Below the pieces are notes generated by a model. It saw only the letters and a program-made list of their open reading frames with translations, made no database searches and had not been told where the DNA came from. This document shows positions 1 to 8,477 of a stretch of 64,000 nucleotides of DNA, in pieces. The stretch comes from Streptomyces sp. CB02058 (GTDB lineage: Bacteria; Actinomycetota; Actinomycetes; Streptomycetales; Streptomycetaceae): NCBI RefSeq assembly GCF_001905505.1, contig NZ_LIPG01000006.1:538319-602318 (forward strand), given 5' to 3'. A program made the position numbers and the translations under genes. Position 1 is the stretch's first letter. Each line of letters starts with the position of its first letter.

Positions 1-111
1 GGACCGCTGTTCGCGGCCATCTGCATCAACGTCTTCGGCACGCTCCTGATCTACCTGTTCCTGAACCAGAAGGTCATGAAGGGCCTGACCGGCGGAGCCG
101 TCAAGGGCTGA
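1..111 (+). CDS. carbohydrate ABC transporter permease, C-terminal end only
   Basis: Only the last 36 codons are present; the reading frame is open from the first base to a TGA. The tail has one hydrophobic stretch (about residues 4-20) followed by a short basic end with LNQKVMKGLTGGAVKG. In sugar ABC permeases of the MalG type the final membrane helix is followed by a Q-K/R-x-hydrophobic-x-x-G-hydrophobic-T-x-G-A-hydrophobic-K-G tail, which this matches closely. It lies 54 bases before the rhamnosidase, so it probably imports the sugars or oligosaccharides that the next enzymes act on. The substrate cannot be read from this fragment. Confidence 0.75.
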   Translation, partial: GPLFAAICINVFGTLLIYLFLNQKVMKGLTGGAVKG

Positions 112-165
112 CGCCCCCGCTCCGCACGACACACCAGCACCCCCACGGAAGGCCTCTCCTCTCTG

Positions 166-2757
166 ATGTCCCTTCAGCCTGCCCCGGTGACCTTCGAGCA
201 CCTGCCCGACGGCCTCGGCATCGGTGTCCCCGCACCACGCCTGTCCTGGACGCTGCCCCCCGGCACCGGGTCCCAGGAGGCGTACGAACTGGAACTCGTC
301 CGCTCCGGCGCCGTGCACCGCACCGGCCGCGTCGACGGACCCGGCCAGGTGCTGGTGCCCTGGCCCGGCGAGCCGCTGACCTCCCGCGAACGCGTCGCCG
401 TGCGCGTCCGCGTCTGGTCGCCCGGGACCCGCGAGCCGTCGGCGTGGAGTGCGGCCGGCCATGTCGAGGCGGGACTCCTGGACCCCGCCGACTGGCAGGC
501 CGTCCCCGTCGGGGCCGGCTGGGACGAGGACCCGGAGGCCGAGCGCCGGCCGGCCCTGGTCCGCAAGGACTTCCGGCTCGACCGCACCCCGGCGCGCGCC
601 CGCCTCTACGTCTCGGCACACGGTCTGTACGAGGCGGAGATCAACGGCCGCCGGGTCGGCGACGAGACCCTGGCCCCCGGCTGGACGGTCTACCCGCACC
701 GGCTGCGCTACCGCACCCACGACGTCACCGCGCACCTCACCGAGGGTCCCAACACCATCGGCGCATGGCTCGGTGACGGCTGGTACCGCGGCACGTACGG
801 CTTCGACGGCGGCACCCGCAACATCTACGGCACCGACCAGGCCCTGTTCGCACAGCTGGAGGTCACCTACACCGACGGGACCACGGACGTCGTGGCCACG
901 GACGGGACATGGAGCGCCGCACCCGGCCCCATCCTCGCCTCCGGCCTGTACGAGGGCGAGACGTTCGACGCCCGGCTGCACGACCCGGACTGGTCCGCAC
1001 CGCACCGTGCGGAATCCGGTGACTGGACGCCCGTACGGACCGGCAGCAGGGACCCGGGGACCCTCGTCGCGCCGATGGGCCCGCCGGTGCGCTGCACCGA
1101 GGAGATCGCCCCCGTCTCCGTCACCCGCACCGCGGACGGCCGCCACATCCTCGACTTCGGGCAGAACCTCGTCGGCCGCCTCGCCGTCACGGTCGACGGC
1201 CCGGCCGGCACCACCGTCACCCTCAGACACGCCGAGGTGCTCCAGGACGGCGAACTCGCCACCCGCCCCCTGCGCGAGGCGTACGCCACCGACACCCTGA
1301 TCCTCTCCGGGCGGTCCCCGCTCACTTGGGAACCCCGCTTCACCCTCCACGGCTTCCGCTACGCCGAAGTCACCGGATGGCCGGGCGAGCCGGCCCCGGA
1401 CAGCGTGACCGCCCGGGTCCACCACACCGACATGCGCCGCACCGGCTGGTTCGAGTGCAGCGACGAGCTCGTCAACCGCCTCCACGAGAACGTCGTCTGG
1501 AGCATGCGCGGCAACTTCGTCGACATCCCCACCGACTGCCCCCAGCGCGACGAACGCCTCGGCTGGACCGGCGACATCCAGGTCTTCGCCCCCACCGCGA
1601 GCTATCTCTACGACTGCGCGGGCATGCTCGACTCCTGGCTCACCGACGTCGGCCTGGAACAGCTCCCCGACGGCACCGTCCCCTGGTACGTCCCCGTCAT
1701 CCCCGGCGAGCCGATGTGGACGCCGATCCAGCCGGGGGCCGCCTGGGGCGACGTCGCCACGCTCACCCCCTGGACGCTCCACCAGCGCTTCGGTGACGTC
1801 GGACTCCTGCGCCGGCACCACCCGATGGCCAAGGCATGGGTCGACCTGATGGAACGCCTCGCGGGACCGGGCCGCCTGTGGGACACCGGCTTCCAGCTGG
1901 GCGACTGGCTCGACCCCGCGGCCCCGCCCGAGGACCCGGCGGCGGGCATCACCGACCGCTATCTCGTCGCCACCGCCTACTTCGCCCACTCCGCCCGCCA
2001 TCTGTCCCTGATCGCCGAAGAGCTGGGGGAAGACGCCGAAGCCGGACGGTACGCCGCCCTGGCCGACGAGGTCGCCGACGCCTTCCGCCGCCGATACGTC
2101 CTGCCCTCCGGGCGCATGACCAGTGACAGCCCCACCGCCTACGCCGTGGGAATCGCCTTCGGCCTGCTCACCCCCCGGCAGCGGCAGAAGGCGGGGAACC
2201 GGCTCGCCGAACTCGTCCTCGCGGACAAGTCCCGGATCGCCACCGGCTTCGTCGGGACCCCGCTGATCTGCGACGCGCTCACCGACACCGGCCACCTCGA
2301 CGTCGCCTACAGCCTGCTGCTCCAGACCGAATGCCCCTCCTGGCTCTACACCGTGACCCAGGGCGCCACCACCATCTGGGAGCGCTGGGACAGCCTCCGG
2401 CCCGACGGCAGCCTCAACCCGGGCGGCATGACCTCCTTCAACCACTACGCCCTGGGCGCCGTCGCCGACTGGCTGCACCGCGTCGTCGGGGGCATCACGG
2501 CCGCCGGGCCCGGCTACCGGGACATCGTCTTCCGGCCCCGGCCCGGAGGCGGGATCACCTGGGCCCGCACCCGCCACGAGACGCCCTACGGAACCGCCTC
2601 CCTGTCGTGGGAGACGACCGCGGCCGGCCTGACGGCCCGCTGCACCGTTCCCGAGGGCTGCCGGGCCACCGCCGAACTGCCCGGCTGTGCGCCCGTGTCC
2701 CTGGACGCGGGCGACCACGTCCTGAACACCACAGAACTGGCGGGGAGAGCCGCCTGA
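166..2757 (+). CDS. alpha-L-rhamnosidase, glycoside hydrolase family 78
   Basis: An 863-residue enzyme expected to remove terminal alpha-L-rhamnose from plant glycosides or polysaccharides. The block TDCPQRDERLGWTGD at residues 456-470 is the hallmark of the GH78 catalytic (alpha/alpha)6 barrel. Beta-rich accessory domains come first (about 1-430, including the rhamnosidase N-terminal module near 150-310), and a small beta C-terminal domain follows after about 775. No signal peptide is visible, so it probably acts in the cytoplasm on imported rhamnosides. That fits the preceding ABC permease and the following exported GH3 enzyme. The ATG start has a GGAAGG about 13 bases upstream, a long but usable spacing. 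The length is usual for the family. The family call is secure; the natural substrate is inferred. Confidence 0.93.
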   Translation: MSLQPAPVTFEHLPDGLGIGVPAPRLSWTLPPGTGSQEAYELELVRSGAVHRTGRVDGPGQVLVPWPGEPLTSRERVAVRVRVWSPGTREPSAWSAAGHVEAGLLDPADWQAVPVGAGWDEDPEAERRPALVRKDFRLDRTPARARLYVSAHGLYEAEINGRRVGDETLAPGWTVYPHRLRYRTHDVTAHLTEGPNTIGAWLGDGWYRGTYGFDGGTRNIYGTDQALFAQLEVTYTDGTTDVVATDGTWSAAPGPILASGLYEGETFDARLHDPDWSAPHRAESGDWTPVRTGSRDPGTLVAPMGPPVRCTEEIAPVSVTRTADGRHILDFGQNLVGRLAVTVDGPAGTTVTLRHAEVLQDGELATRPLREAYATDTLILSGRSPLTWEPRFTLHGFRYAEVTGWPGEPAPDSVTARVHHTDMRRTGWFECSDELVNRLHENVVWSMRGNFVDIPTDCPQRDERLGWTGDIQVFAPTASYLYDCAGMLDSWLTDVGLEQLPDGTVPWYVPVIPGEPMWTPIQPGAAWGDVATLTPWTLHQRFGDVGLLRRHHPMAKAWVDLMERLAGPGRLWDTGFQLGDWLDPAAPPEDPAAGITDRYLVATAYFAHSARHLSLIAEELGEDAEAGRYAALADEVADAFRRRYVLPSGRMTSDSPTAYAVGIAFGLLTPRQRQKAGNRLAELVLADKSRIATGFVGTPLICDALTDTGHLDVAYSLLLQTECPSWLYTVTQGATTIWERWDSLRPDGSLNPGGMTSFNHYALGAVADWLHRVVGGITAAGPGYRDIVFRPRPGGGITWARTRHETPYGTASLSWETTAAGLTARCTVPEGCRATAELPGCAPVSLDAGDHVLNTTELAGRAA

Positions 2758-2831
2758 TCCATCGCTCTCCCCGTCCGGGAAAAGCGCACTCCGGGTGCAC
2801 GTGACGCATCCGGGTGCGTGCCCGTCGAGCA

Positions 2832-2867
2832 GGGGCCGGCCGGGAACCTGACCTCCCGGTCGGCCCC
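2832..2867 (+). terminator. hairpin after the rhamnosidase gene
   Basis: Two 14-base arms (2832-2845 and 2854-2867) pair with a single G-U and an 8-base loop. The hairpin lies 75 bases past the rhamnosidase stop and 50 before the GH3 start. There is no T tract, which is normal for Streptomyces. Confidence 0.65.
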
Positions 2868-2917
2868 CTTCCCCCGCGCGGCCGAGTCGTGAGCCGCCCG
2901 TCCATCGGAGAGCCGCT

Positions 2918-5395
2918 GTGAACCGACGTACGTTCCTCTCTGCCTCCGCCTTCACGGCCATGGCCGTGGGCATGGCCCCCGCCACGAGCGACCGGGCGGT
3001 GGCCGCGCCCGGCTCCGCCCCGCAGGCCCGGGCCGACGCCCTTCTCGCCCGGATGACACCGGCCGAGAAGGAGGCCCTCGTACGCTGCGACTTCGCCGCC
3101 GTCGCCCATCTGGGCATCCCGGCGCTGACCATGGCCGACGCCTCGGCCGGGCTGCGGGGCGAGAAGGGCGTCACCGCCTTCCCCGTCCCCGTCGCCCAGG
3201 CGGCCACCTTCGACGAGGCCCTCGTCCGCCGCATGGGCGGCGCCATCGGCACGGAGGGCCGCGCCAAGGGCTTCAACAACCTCCTCGGCCCCACCGTCGA
3301 CCTCAGCAGGACCTGGCACTCCGGCCGCCAGTCCGAGGGCATGGGGGAGGACCCGCTGCTGGCCGGCCGGCTGGGTGCGGCCGTCACCGTCGGCATCCAG
3401 AGCCGGGACGTGGTGGCCACCGTCAAGCACTTCGCCGGCTACACCCAGGAGACCAACCGCCTGTCCACCGACACCGAGATCTCCGAACGCGCCCTGCACG
3501 AGGTCTACGAGGCGCCCTTCCGGACCGTGGTCGCGGCCGCCCCCACCACCTCGGTGATGATGGCGTACCCGAAGATCAACGGTACGTTCGCCGCCCAGCA
3601 CCCCGCCCTGTTCGACGACGTGAAGAAGAGCATCGGCCTCCGGGGATACACCGTGCCGGACTTCTGGGCGGGCGACGACCAGGTCGCCGCCGCGCGGGCC
3701 GGTATGGACCTCGCCGGACTCGGTCCCGCCGGGGTGAAGCTCCCGGCGGGAGCGCTCACCGGCGGCGCGATACCGGGCGTACGGCTGGACGACGCGGCCC
3801 GCCGCATCCTCGTCACGATGTACGCGAACGGCCTCTTCGAGCACCCCGTGCCCGCCCCCGCCGACGACGTCAGCACCCCGGAGCACCAGAAGCTCGCGCA
3901 CGAGATCGCCGTCGCCTCGACGGTCCTGCTCGTGAACCGGGCCTCGGCGCTTCCGCTGCCTGCCACGCTGAAGTCCCTCGCCGTGATCGGCCCCGCCGGC
4001 ACCGACGCCGTCACGGGTGTGGCGGGCTCCACCTACGTCGACCCCGGGAACTGGACCACCCCCCTGAAGGCGATCCGCGACCGGGCCGGAAGCAAGGTCG
4101 CGGTCACGCACTCCCAGGGCACCAGCGGAGACCTGCCCCTCACCCCGGTCCCCTCCTCCGTGCTCCGCGACGCCACCGGTACGGCCGGACTGACCGCCGC
4201 CTACTACGCGGGCGCCGACGCCGCGGGCACCCCGGTGGCGACCCGCACGGACGCCACCGTCGACTTCGCCGCCGCGCCCGTGGAAGGGCTGCCGGACGTC
4301 TGGTCCGCGCACTGGACCGGCACCCTCGTGCCCACCACCACCGGACCGCACCGCTTCTCGCTGCTTGCCGCCGGGACCGCGGAACTGAGGATCGACGGCG
4401 CCGTGGTCGTCTCCGGCACCCGGCACAGCCGCCGCTTCTTCCTCGGCCCGTACGACTACCCGCTCCAGGGCGCCACCGCGCTGACCGCGGGACGCCCCGT
4501 CACCGTCGAGCTGACCTACACCAACGCCACGGCGGACCGCGGCACCAGCGGACTGACCCTCGGCTGGCAGCCCGACTCCCCGATCCCCGCCGCGGTGGAG
4601 GCGGCCCGCGCCGCCGACGCCGCCGTGGTCCTCGTGAACCGGGTCGCGGGCGAGGACATGGACCACGGCACGCTCCGGCTGCCCGGCGACCAGGACCGGT
4701 TGATCTCCGCCGTCGCCGCCGTGAACCCCCGTACCGTCGTCGTGCTCAACACGGACGGCCCGGTCGCCATGCCGTGGCTGGACGAGGTGGAGGCCGTGAT
4801 CCAGGCGTGGTACGGGGGACGCGCGACGGGCACCGCTCTCGCCGCCGTCCTCTTCGGCGACAGCGACCCGTCGGGCCGGCTCCCGGTCACCTTCCCCGTC
4901 GACGAGACCCAGGGACCGGGCACCGGAGCCGCGAACTACCCCGGCACCGGCGGCACCGTCTCCTACGAGGAGGGCATCGCGATCGGCTACCGCTACTACG
5001 AGGCCGAGGGGCAGCGGCCCCGCTTCGCCTTCGGCCACGGGCTGTCCTACACGACCTTCGCCCACGGAGCCGTGGAAGCCGTCCACGACCCCGCCACCCG
5101 GACCGTCGACGTGACGGTCACCGTCACCAACACGGGCCGCCGCGAGGGCACCGAGGTGCTCCAGGTGTACGCGACCCTGCCCGGCGCCGCCGCGTCGGAG
5201 CCGCGCCGCCTGGCCGCCTTCCGCAAGGTCACCCTCGCGCCGGGGGCATCACGGCGCCTCACCCTCACGATCGGCACGATGGACCTGGCCGTACGGCAGC
5301 CGGGCCGCTGGACCCTTCTCCCCGGCCGGTACACCTTCGCGACCGCGCGTTCGGCGGGGACCGTCACCGCACAGCGGACGGTGACCATCGGCTGA
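2918..5395 (+). CDS. exported GH3 beta-glycosidase with PA14 insertion
   Basis: An 825-residue family 3 glycoside hydrolase, probably a beta-glucosidase or beta-xylosidase. It starts with a twin-arginine signal (NRRTFLSASAF, then a short hydrophobic stretch ending near ALA-type residues about position 30), so it should be exported folded by the Tat pathway. The GH3 N-domain covers about 40-320 with the likely nucleophile Asp248 in GYTVPDFWAG. The GH3 C-domain is interrupted by a PA14 module at about 418-551 (AAYYAG to TLGWQ), which in related enzymes helps bind oligosaccharides. A fibronectin-III-like domain ends the protein (about 735-820). The GTG start has GGAG at 2907-2910. It follows the rhamnosidase on the same strand but behind a hairpin. 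Exact sugar specificity is not visible. Confidence 0.9.
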   Translation: MNRRTFLSASAFTAMAVGMAPATSDRAVAAPGSAPQARADALLARMTPAEKEALVRCDFAAVAHLGIPALTMADASAGLRGEKGVTAFPVPVAQAATFDEALVRRMGGAIGTEGRAKGFNNLLGPTVDLSRTWHSGRQSEGMGEDPLLAGRLGAAVTVGIQSRDVVATVKHFAGYTQETNRLSTDTEISERALHEVYEAPFRTVVAAAPTTSVMMAYPKINGTFAAQHPALFDDVKKSIGLRGYTVPDFWAGDDQVAAARAGMDLAGLGPAGVKLPAGALTGGAIPGVRLDDAARRILVTMYANGLFEHPVPAPADDVSTPEHQKLAHEIAVASTVLLVNRASALPLPATLKSLAVIGPAGTDAVTGVAGSTYVDPGNWTTPLKAIRDRAGSKVAVTHSQGTSGDLPLTPVPSSVLRDATGTAGLTAAYYAGADAAGTPVATRTDATVDFAAAPVEGLPDVWSAHWTGTLVPTTTGPHRFSLLAAGTAELRIDGAVVVSGTRHSRRFFLGPYDYPLQGATALTAGRPVTVELTYTNATADRGTSGLTLGWQPDSPIPAAVEAARAADAAVVLVNRVAGEDMDHGTLRLPGDQDRLISAVAAVNPRTVVVLNTDGPVAMPWLDEVEAVIQAWYGGRATGTALAAVLFGDSDPSGRLPVTFPVDETQGPGTGAANYPGTGGTVSYEEGIAIGYRYYEAEGQRPRFAFGHGLSYTTFAHGAVEAVHDPATRTVDVTVTVTNTGRREGTEVLQVYATLPGAAASEPRRLAAFRKVTLAPGASRRLTLTIGTMDLAVRQPGRWTLLPGRYTFATARSAGTVTAQRTVTIG

Positions 5396-5401
5396 CCCAC
5401 G

Positions 5402-5439
5402 CCCGCCCGCCCGGCGAAAACCGATACCGGGCGGGCGGG
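5402..5439 (+). terminator. hairpin after the GH3 gene
   Basis: A perfect 13-bp stem (5402-5414 with 5427-5439) with a 12-base A-rich loop begins 7 bases after the GH3 stop. It ends 20 bases before the next gene, so it separates the two genes. Confidence 0.7.
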
Positions 5440-5459
5440 GCAGGGTGCAGACTCGTCCC

Positions 5460-6077
5460 ATGGCTGACATGGGGGCATTCCGGGACGCGGTCACCGCGTG
5501 GGCGGCCGGCGGCCCCGCCGGACCCGCGCGTGAACTGGCCGAGCGGCTCTCCGTGCGCACGGTGGTCCTGCTCGAAGGGCCCAGCGACGCCGCCGCGGTC
5601 GAGGCCCTGGCCGAGAGCCGCGGACGGGACCTGGAGGCCGAGGGGATCTGTGTCCTGGCGATGGGCGGCGCGATGAGCGTCGGACGCTTCACCCAGCTCC
5701 TCGGACCGCCCGGCCTGGCCCTTCGCCTCACCGGACTCTGCGACGAGGCGGAGCGCCCCTTCTACACCCGCGGCCTGGAGCGTGCCGGCGCGGCGCAGCA
5801 GGGGTTCTTCGTCTGCGCGGCGGATCTGGAGGACGAGCTCATCCGCGCGCTGGGCGTGACCCGCGTCGAGGAGCTCATCCGCGAGGAGGGCGATCTGCGC
5901 GCCCTCCAGACCTTCCTCCAGCAGCCCGCACAGCGAGGGCGCACCTCGCGGCAGCAGCTGAGGCGCTTCCTCGGCACGAAGAAGGGCCGCAAGATCCACT
6001 ACGGCCGGGTCCTCGTCGAGGCGCTCACCCCCGACCGCGTACCCGCACCGCTCGACGGTCTCCTCGGCACGCTCTGA
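5460..6077 (+). CDS. stand-alone TOPRIM (OLD-like) domain protein
   Basis: A 205-residue protein with a TOPRIM fold signature: a hydrophobic strand into LLEGPSD with the acidic residue Glu39, and a second acidic cluster CDEAE starting at Asp95. These two sites bind metal in OLD-family nucleases and topoisomerases. Streptomyces annotation often calls such proteins 'ATP-dependent endonuclease', but the ABC ATPase half of a true OLD protein is absent here and no partner ATPase lies beside it. The C-terminal part is basic (KKGRKIHYGR), which could contact nucleic acid. The start is the ATG at 5460; a GTG at 5445 would add five residues but has no better ribosome site. Nuclease activity is inferred from fold only. 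Confidence 0.75.
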   Translation: MADMGAFRDAVTAWAAGGPAGPARELAERLSVRTVVLLEGPSDAAAVEALAESRGRDLEAEGICVLAMGGAMSVGRFTQLLGPPGLALRLTGLCDEAERPFYTRGLERAGAAQQGFFVCAADLEDELIRALGVTRVEELIREEGDLRALQTFLQQPAQRGRTSRQQLRRFLGTKKGRKIHYGRVLVEALTPDRVPAPLDGLLGTL

Positions 6078-6261
6078 CCGCCCGGCTCCCGTGGACCCGG
6101 GAGCGGACCGGCCCTCCCGCCGGGCTGCCGATGCCACCGGGGTATAGCGTCGAAGGCGCCGCCGGACGGCGCGCGTGCGGCCCGCAGCGCGCCCCCCGGC
6201 ACAGGACCTCCCGCCGCGATCCGCCGGCGGTCCGTCCACGAACGACCAGGAGAAGGAGCCC

Positions 6262-6684
6262 ATGTCCAAGCCCCCGCTGCCCTCCGAAGCCGTCACCCTG
6301 CTGGGACGGCCCAACCCGGCCGTCATGGCCACGCTGCGCTCGGACGGCACCCCGGTGTCCACGCCCACCTGGTACGTGTGGGAGGACGGCCACCTGCTGA
6401 TCAGCCTCGACGAGGGCCGGGTACGCCTGAAGCACCTGCGCCGGGACCCCCGGGTGACCCTCACCGTCCTCGACAAGGACGACTGGTACACCCATGTCAC
6501 CCTCGTCGGCCGGGCGACCGAGCTGTACGAGGACGAGGGCCTGGCCGACATCGACCGCATCGCCCGGCACTACACCGGCGGGCCCTACCCGGACCGGGTC
6601 CGCGCACGGGTCACCGCGCGGATCGAGGTGGAGCGCTGGCACGGCTGGGGCGCGCTGAAGGACAGCAACCAGGCGTCCACCTGA
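6262..6684 (+). CDS. PPOX-class F420/FMN-dependent oxidoreductase
   Basis: A 140-residue split-barrel flavin protein of the pyridoxamine 5'-phosphate oxidase-like superfamily. The opening LLGRPNPAVMATLRSDGTPV followed by TPTWYVWEDG is typical of the actinobacterial F420-dependent group that reduces or oxidises small organic molecules. The length matches the family (about 130-150). The ATG is preceded by a strong AGGAGAAGGAG ribosome site. Its stop abuts the stop of the convergent SDR gene with no spacer. Which cofactor (F420 or FMN) it uses, and its substrate, cannot be told from sequence alone. Confidence 0.85.
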   Translation: MSKPPLPSEAVTLLGRPNPAVMATLRSDGTPVSTPTWYVWEDGHLLISLDEGRVRLKHLRRDPRVTLTVLDKDDWYTHVTLVGRATELYEDEGLADIDRIARHYTGGPYPDRVRARVTARIEVERWHGWGALKDSNQAST

Positions 6685-7425
6685 TCACCCCTCACGCAGG
6701 GCGTCGGAGACCGACTTGACACCTCCGTGTGCCGTGAGGCCGCCGTCCACGGGGATCTCGGCGCCGGTGATGAACGAGGCCGCGTCGGACAGCAGGAAGG
6801 CGACCAGCGGGGTGATCTCGTCGACGGTTCCGGTGCGTCCGAGCGGTGTCTCGCGGATGTTGGCCTCCCGGAAGGCGGGTGCGGCCGACGCGGTCATCTC
6901 GGTCTCGATGTAGCCGGGATGGATGGTGTTGACCCTGATGCCGCGCGGGCCGAGCTCCAGCGCCGCGGTCTTCGAAAGGCCCCTCAGCGCCCACTTGCTG
7001 GTCGTGTAGGCGACCGGGTAGTGGGCGGTGAGGGCTGCCGACGAGCCGACGTTCACGACACAGCTGCCCGGGGGCATCAGCGGGGCGAGATACTGGATGC
7101 CGAGCAGCGGGCCGGTGACGTTGACCGCGTGGACGCGCGCCATGTCCTCGGGGCGCACCTCGCCGATCCTGGCCCGCCAGGTGATGCCCGCGTTGTTGAC
7201 GAGCCCGTGCACCTGCCCGTACGTCCCGCGCAGTTCGGCGGCGAGTTCGGCCCAGTCCCTCCCGCTGGTCACGTCGAGGCGCCGACAGCCCTCAGCGGGT
7301 TCCACGTCGGTGGCGACGACCCGGGCACCCTCCAGGGCCAGGGCGCGGGCCTCGGCGGCTCCCTGGCCGCGGGCCGCACCGGTCACGACGACGACCTTGC
7401 CGAGGAGCCGGCCGGAGCCGGTCAC
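6685..7425 (-). CDS. SDR-family NAD(P)-dependent oxidoreductase
   Basis: A 246-residue classical short-chain dehydrogenase. The nucleotide-binding TGAARGQG is at residues 15-22, NNAG near 77-80, and the catalytic set is Ser128/129, Tyr140 and Lys144. The first acidic residue after the second strand (VVATD, Asp40) suggests NAD preference. It is the last gene of the seven-gene minus-strand operon, and its GTG start overlaps the stop of the upstream FAH gene by four bases, so the two are probably translated together. In the pathway it would oxidise or reduce an alcohol/ketone intermediate. The actual substrate is unknown. Confidence 0.9.
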   Translation of the reverse strand: MTGSGRLLGKVVVVTGAARGQGAAEARALALEGARVVATDVEPAEGCRRLDVTSGRDWAELAAELRGTYGQVHGLVNNAGITWRARIGEVRPEDMARVHAVNVTGPLLGIQYLAPLMPPGSCVVNVGSSAALTAHYPVAYTTSKWALRGLSKTAALELGPRGIRVNTIHPGYIETEMTASAAPAFREANIRETPLGRTGTVDEITPLVAFLLSDAASFITGAEIPVDGGLTAHGGVKSVSDALREG

Positions 7426-8393
7426 GGCCGTTCCCTGCCGCGTCGCCGGCCGGCGGGCAGCGGCACCGGATCGACGCCAGGGACGACCGTGTTGGTGAGC
7501 GTCCCGATGCCCTCGACCGTGAGCGAGACCGTGTCGCCGGGCTTCAGCGGCGGAGGGTTCTGCTCACCGCGCAGGCCCCAGAGCTCGGCGAGGCAGCCGC
7601 CGTTGCCGCAGGTGCCGGAGCCGAGGACGTCACCCGGCACGACACGGGTGCCGCGCGAGGCGTAGGCGGTCATCTCCTCGAAGGTCCAGCTCATGTTGGA
7701 CAGCAGGTCCGTGCCGATCACCTCGCCGTTGACCTCGGCGGTCAGCGCGAGGCGCAGCAGCCCCTCGGAGTCCCGGTACGGCTCCAGCTCGTCGGCGGTG
7801 ACCAGCCAGGGGCCGAGGGTGGTCGCGGTGTCCTTGCCCTTGCAGGGGCCCAGGCCGACCTTCATCTCCGCGGACTGGAGGTCGCGCGCGGACCAGTCGT
7901 TGAAGACGGTGTAGCCCACGATGTGGTCGCGGGCCCGCTCGGGGGTGAGGTCGCGGCCCTCGCGGCCGACGACGGCGCCCACCTCGAGTTCGAAGTCGAG
8001 CACCGCCGAACCGGGAGGCACGGGCACCGGATCGTCGTGTCCGAAGACCGCGTGCGGGTTGGTGAAGTAGAAGGTCGGCGCCGCGTACCACTGCTCGGGC
8101 ACCCCGGATACGCCGTCCACGGCACGGCGTACCCCTTCGACATGTTCCTCGAAGGTGACGAAGTCCCGCACGGAGGTGGGCTGGAGGGGCGGCAGCAGCC
8201 GCACCTGGGAGACGTGCGGGCCGGGCGGCACGTCGAGCGCCGTCGCGCCCGCGGCGAGCAGCCCGGGCAGGCCGTCGGTCTCCGCGATCAGTGCGGCGAG
8301 GGAGGTGACGCCGGGCAGGGGGAAGAGCGTGCCGTCCTCCTCCACGACGGCCACGCGCCGGCGCTGCCGGTGTTCGTAGGCGGCGAAACGCAT
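7422..8393 (-). CDS. fumarylacetoacetate hydrolase (FAH) family protein
   Basis: A 323-residue FAH-fold enzyme. The C-terminal catalytic domain shows the family's metal-binding and active-site region (EVGAVVGREGRD near the first ligand glutamates, GYTVFNDWSARDLQ, and GSGTCGNGGC near the end). Family members hydrolyse C-C bonds of diketo acids or decarboxylate or tautomerise ring-cleavage products. It has an N-terminal extension of about 100 residues, as in homogentisate-type and fumarylpyruvate-type hydrolases. The AGGAG site nine bases before the ATG supports the start. It lies 84 bases after the extradiol dioxygenase, consistent with acting on the ring-opened product. A second FAH-family gene opens the same operon. 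Confidence 0.88.
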   Translation of the reverse strand: MRFAAYEHRQRRRVAVVEEDGTLFPLPGVTSLAALIAETDGLPGLLAAGATALDVPPGPHVSQVRLLPPLQPTSVRDFVTFEEHVEGVRRAVDGVSGVPEQWYAAPTFYFTNPHAVFGHDDPVPVPPGSAVLDFELEVGAVVGREGRDLTPERARDHIVGYTVFNDWSARDLQSAEMKVGLGPCKGKDTATTLGPWLVTADELEPYRDSEGLLRLALTAEVNGEVIGTDLLSNMSWTFEEMTAYASRGTRVVPGDVLGSGTCGNGGCLAELWGLRGEQNPPPLKPGDTVSLTVEGIGTLTNTVVPGVDPVPLPAGRRRGRERP

Positions 8394-8477
8394 GGTGTGC
8401 GGCTCCTGACGGGAGTGGGTGGGGACGGGGACGCGGCGGCGGAGTGCACCCGCCGCGCCCCCGGGGCCGGGGGTGGC

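Noticed and set aside
2555..5086. Long minus-strand open frame (843 aa) under the GH3 gene
   Set aside because: Shadow of the GC-rich third positions of the GH3 gene; the translation is Gly/Arg/Val-rich with no family features.
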